Assembly: GCF_049446075.1 (NCBI RefSeq)
Contig: NZ_JBMSEB010000001.1
Coordinates: 186,001 to 250,000 of the forward strand
Direction: 5' to 3'
DNA length: 64,000 bases
Source: Humibacter sp049446075
GTDB taxonomy: Bacteria > Actinomycetota > Actinomycetes > Actinomycetales > Microbacteriaceae
Shown here: piece by piece, positions 61,386-64,000 of the stretch
Position numbering within the stretch: position 1 is the first letter of the stretch
How the letters are laid out: every line of letters starts with the position of its first letter
Notes under the pieces: model-generated
Databases searched by the model: none
Seen by the model: the letters and a program-made list of their open reading frames with translations, nothing else
What the model was told of the DNA's origin: nothing
Program-made: the position numbers and the translations under genes

Positions 61386-62452
61386 GGACGGGTCCCACTG
61401 CGCGCGACCGTTGGGGGTCCTGGCACGATGTCGACGAGCGCGGCGACGATGCGAGCCGCGTCCGTGCCCGCCGCCCAGGCGGCCGGTGTGAGCGTGAGCC
61501 GGTGTGCCAGTGCCGGAACGGCGACGCGCTTCACGTCGTCGGGCGTCACGTAGTCCCTGCCTTCCATCACCGCGAGGGAACGCGCCACGAGCATCAGAGC
61601 CTGGGAACCGCGAGGAGAAGCGCCCACTTCGACCGAGCGTTCGGCACGCGTGGAGGCCGCCAGGTCGACGCAGTAGCGCAGGATGTCGGCATCCACGTGC
61701 ACGCGCTCAACGCCGGCCTGCATGGCCAGCAGACCAGCGGCATCCGTGACGGGGTCGACACTTGCCACCTCCGTGCGTCGTGCCAGCCGGTTGGCGAGCA
61801 CGCGCTCCTCCTCTCCGCGATCCGGGTACCCGACGCTCAGACGCACCAGGAAGCGGTCGAGCTGCGCCTCTGGCAACGCATAGGTGCCCTCGTATTCGAT
61901 CGGGTTGGCCGTAGCGATGACATGGAACGGCGCGGGCAGTGCGAAGCTCATGCCCTCGACGGTGACCTGGGCCTCTGCCATGGCCTCCAGGAGCGCCGAC
62001 TGGGTCTTCGGAGCGGTGCGGTTGAGCTCGTCGGCGAGCAGGAGCCCGGTGAAGACGGGCCCGGGGCGGAACACGAAATCTCCACTGGAGGGCGCATAGA
62101 CGTATGAGCCTGTGATGTCGGCAGGCAACAGGTCGGGCGTGCACTGCAGCCGCCGGAACGGCAGTCCCATGGCCGATGCGAGGCTCCGGGCGGCTAGCGT
62201 CTTTCCGAGCCCTGGTACGTCTTCGAAGAGCACGTGGCCGCCGGCGAGGATGCTCGCCATGGCGATGCGCAGCGGCTCCCCCTGGCCGATCACTACGCTC
62301 TCGACCGCCGAGAGCACAGCGGCCGATGTCTCAGCGATCGCCGAGATGCCAGCGGGCTCGACCGCCGCCCGTGCTGCGGCCGCGCGCTCGGCGCTCACTG
62401 AGCGGGGGGCGGGTTCGACGGAATCGCGGGGCGTTACGGCATCGTGTGTCAC
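61382..62452 (-). CDS. MoxR-family AAA+ ATPase
   Basis: A 356-residue ATPase. Walker A is EDVPGLGKTLAAR, Walker B is GLLLADELNRTAPKTQSALLEAM, sensor 1 is IATANPIEYEGTY, and the sensor 2 region follows GASPRGSQALM. MoxR ATPases chaperone metal centres or membrane complexes. The start GTG 62452 overlaps the stop of the preceding gene. An Ala-rich stretch of about 40 residues precedes the ATPase. Confidence 0.94.
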   Translation of the reverse strand: MTHDAVTPRDSVEPAPRSVSAERAAAARAAVEPAGISAIAETSAAVLSAVESVVIGQGEPLRIAMASILAGGHVLFEDVPGLGKTLAARSLASAMGLPFRRLQCTPDLLPADITGSYVYAPSSGDFVFRPGPVFTGLLLADELNRTAPKTQSALLEAMAEAQVTVEGMSFALPAPFHVIATANPIEYEGTYALPEAQLDRFLVRLSVGYPDRGEEERVLANRLARRTEVASVDPVTDAAGLLAMQAGVERVHVDADILRYCVDLAASTRAERSVEVGASPRGSQALMLVARSLAVMEGRDYVTPDDVKRVAVPALAHRLTLTPAAWAAGTDAARIVAALVDIVPGPPTVARSGTRP

Positions 62453-63006
62453 GTTCGGTCGCGTCCTTTCGGTTCTGCGGTGATCGGGGCGATGGTGGGG
62501 GCGGAGGAGATGGTGTGCGATTTCGGGAGCCGGTCGAGGGTATCCAGGCACAGTTGCAGCTGCTGCGACGACGGCAGGATGCCGCTGGCCGGGTTGAGCG
62601 CGGCGTACGCCTGCTCCCCGATCAGGGCGACGACCGAGGCTCTGTCGCCCGCGGACGAAAGATCGAGACCGAACCTGGCGAGGCGCAACACCGCCAGCTC
62701 GCGCACAGCCTTGAACGCCGGCTCCCGCACTGAGCCCCTGTGCATCTGGAAGGCCCACGCCAGTCGCGCCACGTCGGAGCGGGCTCCCGGACGTGGCGCA
62801 GGACGCTCAAGCGGCCAACGCACGGCGCTCGGGCCGCTGTAAGCGGCCCAGGCGAGGCCGATGGCGACCGCAAGCACACCGACCGCGCAGGCGAATCCGA
62901 GATCCACTCCGAAGTACCACAGGAGGGCCGCGATGATGACCCCGGCTACCGCCGATGCTGTTGCGCGCCCGCCCGTGACTCCACGTTGGCTGGCCGAGCT
63001 GCTCAT
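62449..63006 (-). CDS. Membrane protein of the moxR operon, unknown family
   Basis: A 185-residue protein with two N-terminal helices (about 18-54), followed by a soluble domain with VARLAWAFQMHRG and LAVLRLARFGLDL. I do not recognise the family. The ATG overlaps the DUF4129 gene stop and the stop overlaps moxR. It therefore belongs to the same operon. Confidence 0.8.
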   Translation of the reverse strand: MSSSASQRGVTGGRATASAVAGVIIAALLWYFGVDLGFACAVGVLAVAIGLAWAAYSGPSAVRWPLERPAPRPGARSDVARLAWAFQMHRGSVREPAFKAVRELAVLRLARFGLDLSSAGDRASVVALIGEQAYAALNPASGILPSSQQLQLCLDTLDRLPKSHTISSAPTIAPITAEPKGRDRT

Positions 63007-63758
63007 CGGGTACTGCCTTGGTCTGTGCGCTGCGCTGCCTCGTCGTGCCAGGAATCGCGCAGCCTGGCCAGGCACGAGCGTGCGAGGTCGACGGTGTTGC
63101 GGTCGGCGGGATGCCCGCCGAAGCGCACTCCCTGATACAGGTCGAGGAGGGTTCTGGCCGCGTCACGATCGGTGCCGAACCTGGCGACGATCCTGGCCGT
63201 GTACTCACCTGGCGTCTCCGCGGGCCGTCTGCCTGCGCCCGAGGCCTGAGCCGCCTCTTGGAGGCCCAGCCACGCTCTCACGATCGCGTCGTGCGGTTCT
63301 CTGGCCTCGTCGAGAAGACGGATCGCCTTGGCGATCCCGCTCGCCATGACGGGCGCCACCGGGTCATCCGTGCGGGCAGGCGGGGCGGTGGCTCCGACGG
63401 CCGACATCGCGCCATCGCGCTCTTCGGACAGCAGCCGCGAACGTCGGAGCAGGCGGCGGAGCAGGTACACGAGGATGCCCGCGGCGACGACAGCGACGAG
63501 CGCGGCCCACAGCAACCATTGCTGCAGTTGCGCCGGAGAAAAGTGCTCCTGCGGGAGGGGCGCAGGCGTCGCGGTTTGGACCGGACCTGGCAGGGCCGGG
63601 CGCGGGATGCCTCTGCCTGCCGTAGGGAGCCAGAGCGGGCTTCCAGCGCGAAGCGGGCCGGAGACCATGGTGCCGACGACGAGCGCGAGCCCGAGCACCG
63701 CGACGGTGACGACCAGACCGACCGTCGACCGCCGACGAGCATCGCCGCCCTTGTCCAT
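63003..63758 (-). CDS. DUF4129 domain membrane protein
   Basis: A 251-residue protein with two helices (about 13-33 and 86-104) and a C-terminal DUF4129 pattern (AWLGLQEAAQASG, RRPAETPGEYTARIV, DLYQGVRFGG). DUF4129 proteins accompany MoxR, DUF58 and often a transglutaminase-like protein. No transglutaminase gene is seen here. It is the first gene of the operon, after uvrB. Confidence 0.88.
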   Translation of the reverse strand: MDKGGDARRRSTVGLVVTVAVLGLALVVGTMVSGPLRAGSPLWLPTAGRGIPRPALPGPVQTATPAPLPQEHFSPAQLQQWLLWAALVAVVAAGILVYLLRRLLRRSRLLSEERDGAMSAVGATAPPARTDDPVAPVMASGIAKAIRLLDEAREPHDAIVRAWLGLQEAAQASGAGRRPAETPGEYTARIVARFGTDRDAARTLLDLYQGVRFGGHPADRNTVDLARSCLARLRDSWHDEAAQRTDQGSTR

Positions 63759-63880
63759 TGGTTCACGCTAGCGCCAAGGCGCGACAGGTGGTGACGACCC
63801 AACGGCACGCGAAGGACACGCTTTCCCGCGTCCCGCGGAGTCCCGGAGCACGAACGCCGCGGAGGTGCCGAGGCCGACCC

Positions 63881-64000
63881 TCAGGCGTGTCCGGCCTTCT
63901 CCATCTGACGAAGGTCGCGCTTCAGGTCTGCCAGTTCGTCGCGCAGACGGGCCGCCAGCTCGAACTTGAGCTCCCCGGCGGCAGCGAGCATCTGGTCGTT
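63881..64000 (-). CDS. uvrB: Excinuclease ABC subunit B, C-terminal end only
   Basis: The last 39 codons. The UVR-type helix LAAAGELKFELAARLRDELADLKRDLRQME ending KAGHA is the conserved UvrB C-terminus that binds UvrC. The rest lies beyond the window. Placement near uvrA and uvrC agrees. The 122-bp gap to the DUF4129 gene holds no clear terminator. Confidence 0.9.
   Translation of the reverse strand, partial: NDQMLAAAGELKFELAARLRDELADLKRDLRQMEKAGHA

Noticed and set aside
1..64000. tRNA, rRNA, insertion sequence, prophage or plasmid origin
   Set aside because: No cloverleaf, rRNA core, transposase, integrase or iteron pattern was recognised on reading both strands; an automated scan was not possible.

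Overview
This window is high-GC actinobacterial chromosome, most likely from the family Microbacteriaceae (Leifsonia-like). The evidence is the roughly two-thirds GC coding sequence, RbpA, WhiA, OpcA, an imuA'-imuB-dnaE2 cassette, a DUF3099 protein and a DUF7882-type small protein that I associate with that family. It is almost wholly chromosomal core. I see no insertion sequence, prophage, CRISPR array, tRNA or rRNA. About 60 protein genes are supported; an SRAP gene is cut at the left edge and uvrB at the right edge.

Layout. (1) 1-6902: DNA-damage block. A minus-strand SRAP gene diverges from the imuA'-imuB-dnaE2 mutasome operon, with a perfect LexA/SOS palindrome between them. (2) 6954-18399: mixed housekeeping genes: a DUF7882 protein, CsbD-like protein, Lrp/AsnC regulator divergent from a Cys/Met-metabolism PLP enzyme, DEVH helicase, SGNH hydrolase, D-Ala-D-Ala carboxypeptidase, TrmH/SpoU methyltransferase, sirtuin, histidine phosphatase, and a hydrolase-glycosyltransferase pair. 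(3) 18539-25630: trehalose synthase, a DEDDh exonuclease, L31 type B, an ABC ATPase, the divergent glycogen/maltose-1-phosphate pair (glgA/glgM-like and glgC), and serB. (4) 25627-30079: SURF1, FabG-like SDR, DUF3099 protein, a small Cys/His protein, and an ABC-F ATPase. (5) 30285-34400: suf iron-sulfur operon (sufB-sufD-Rieske-sufC-sufT). (6) 34631-38119: DUF899 protein, then ctaB-ctaA with a coupled lone MalG-like permease. (7) 38513-46697: pentose-phosphate operon tkt-tal-pgi-zwf-opcA-pgl. (8) 46823-50710 (minus): gap-pgk-tpiA-secG-rbpA. (9) 50815-58550 (minus): uvrA-uvrC-rapZ-whiA, then sodA. (10) 58815-64000: a phosphotransferase, a moxR/DUF58/DUF4129 membrane operon, and the end of uvrB.

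How the genes fit together. Central carbon metabolism dominates: the pentose-phosphate operon and the glycolytic operon converge on a strong shared terminator at 46747-46787. treS, glgC and the GlgA/GlgM-like transferase link trehalose, glycogen and ADP-glucose. The suf, SURF1, ctaA and ctaB genes supply Fe-S clusters, heme A and cytochrome oxidase assembly. DNA repair appears at both ends (SRAP, ImuA', ImuB, DnaE2; UvrA, UvrB, UvrC).

I found no convincing wholly new multi-gene system. The most notable signals are small: an SRAP protein whose catalytic Cys is not at the N-terminus; in-frame tandem repeats in two repair genes (dnaE2 and uvrC); an 82-bp tandem palindromic repeat upstream of uvrA; an over-represented GGATGC/GCATCC word; a structured leader before rpmE2; and the absence of yvcK from the rapZ-whiA cluster.
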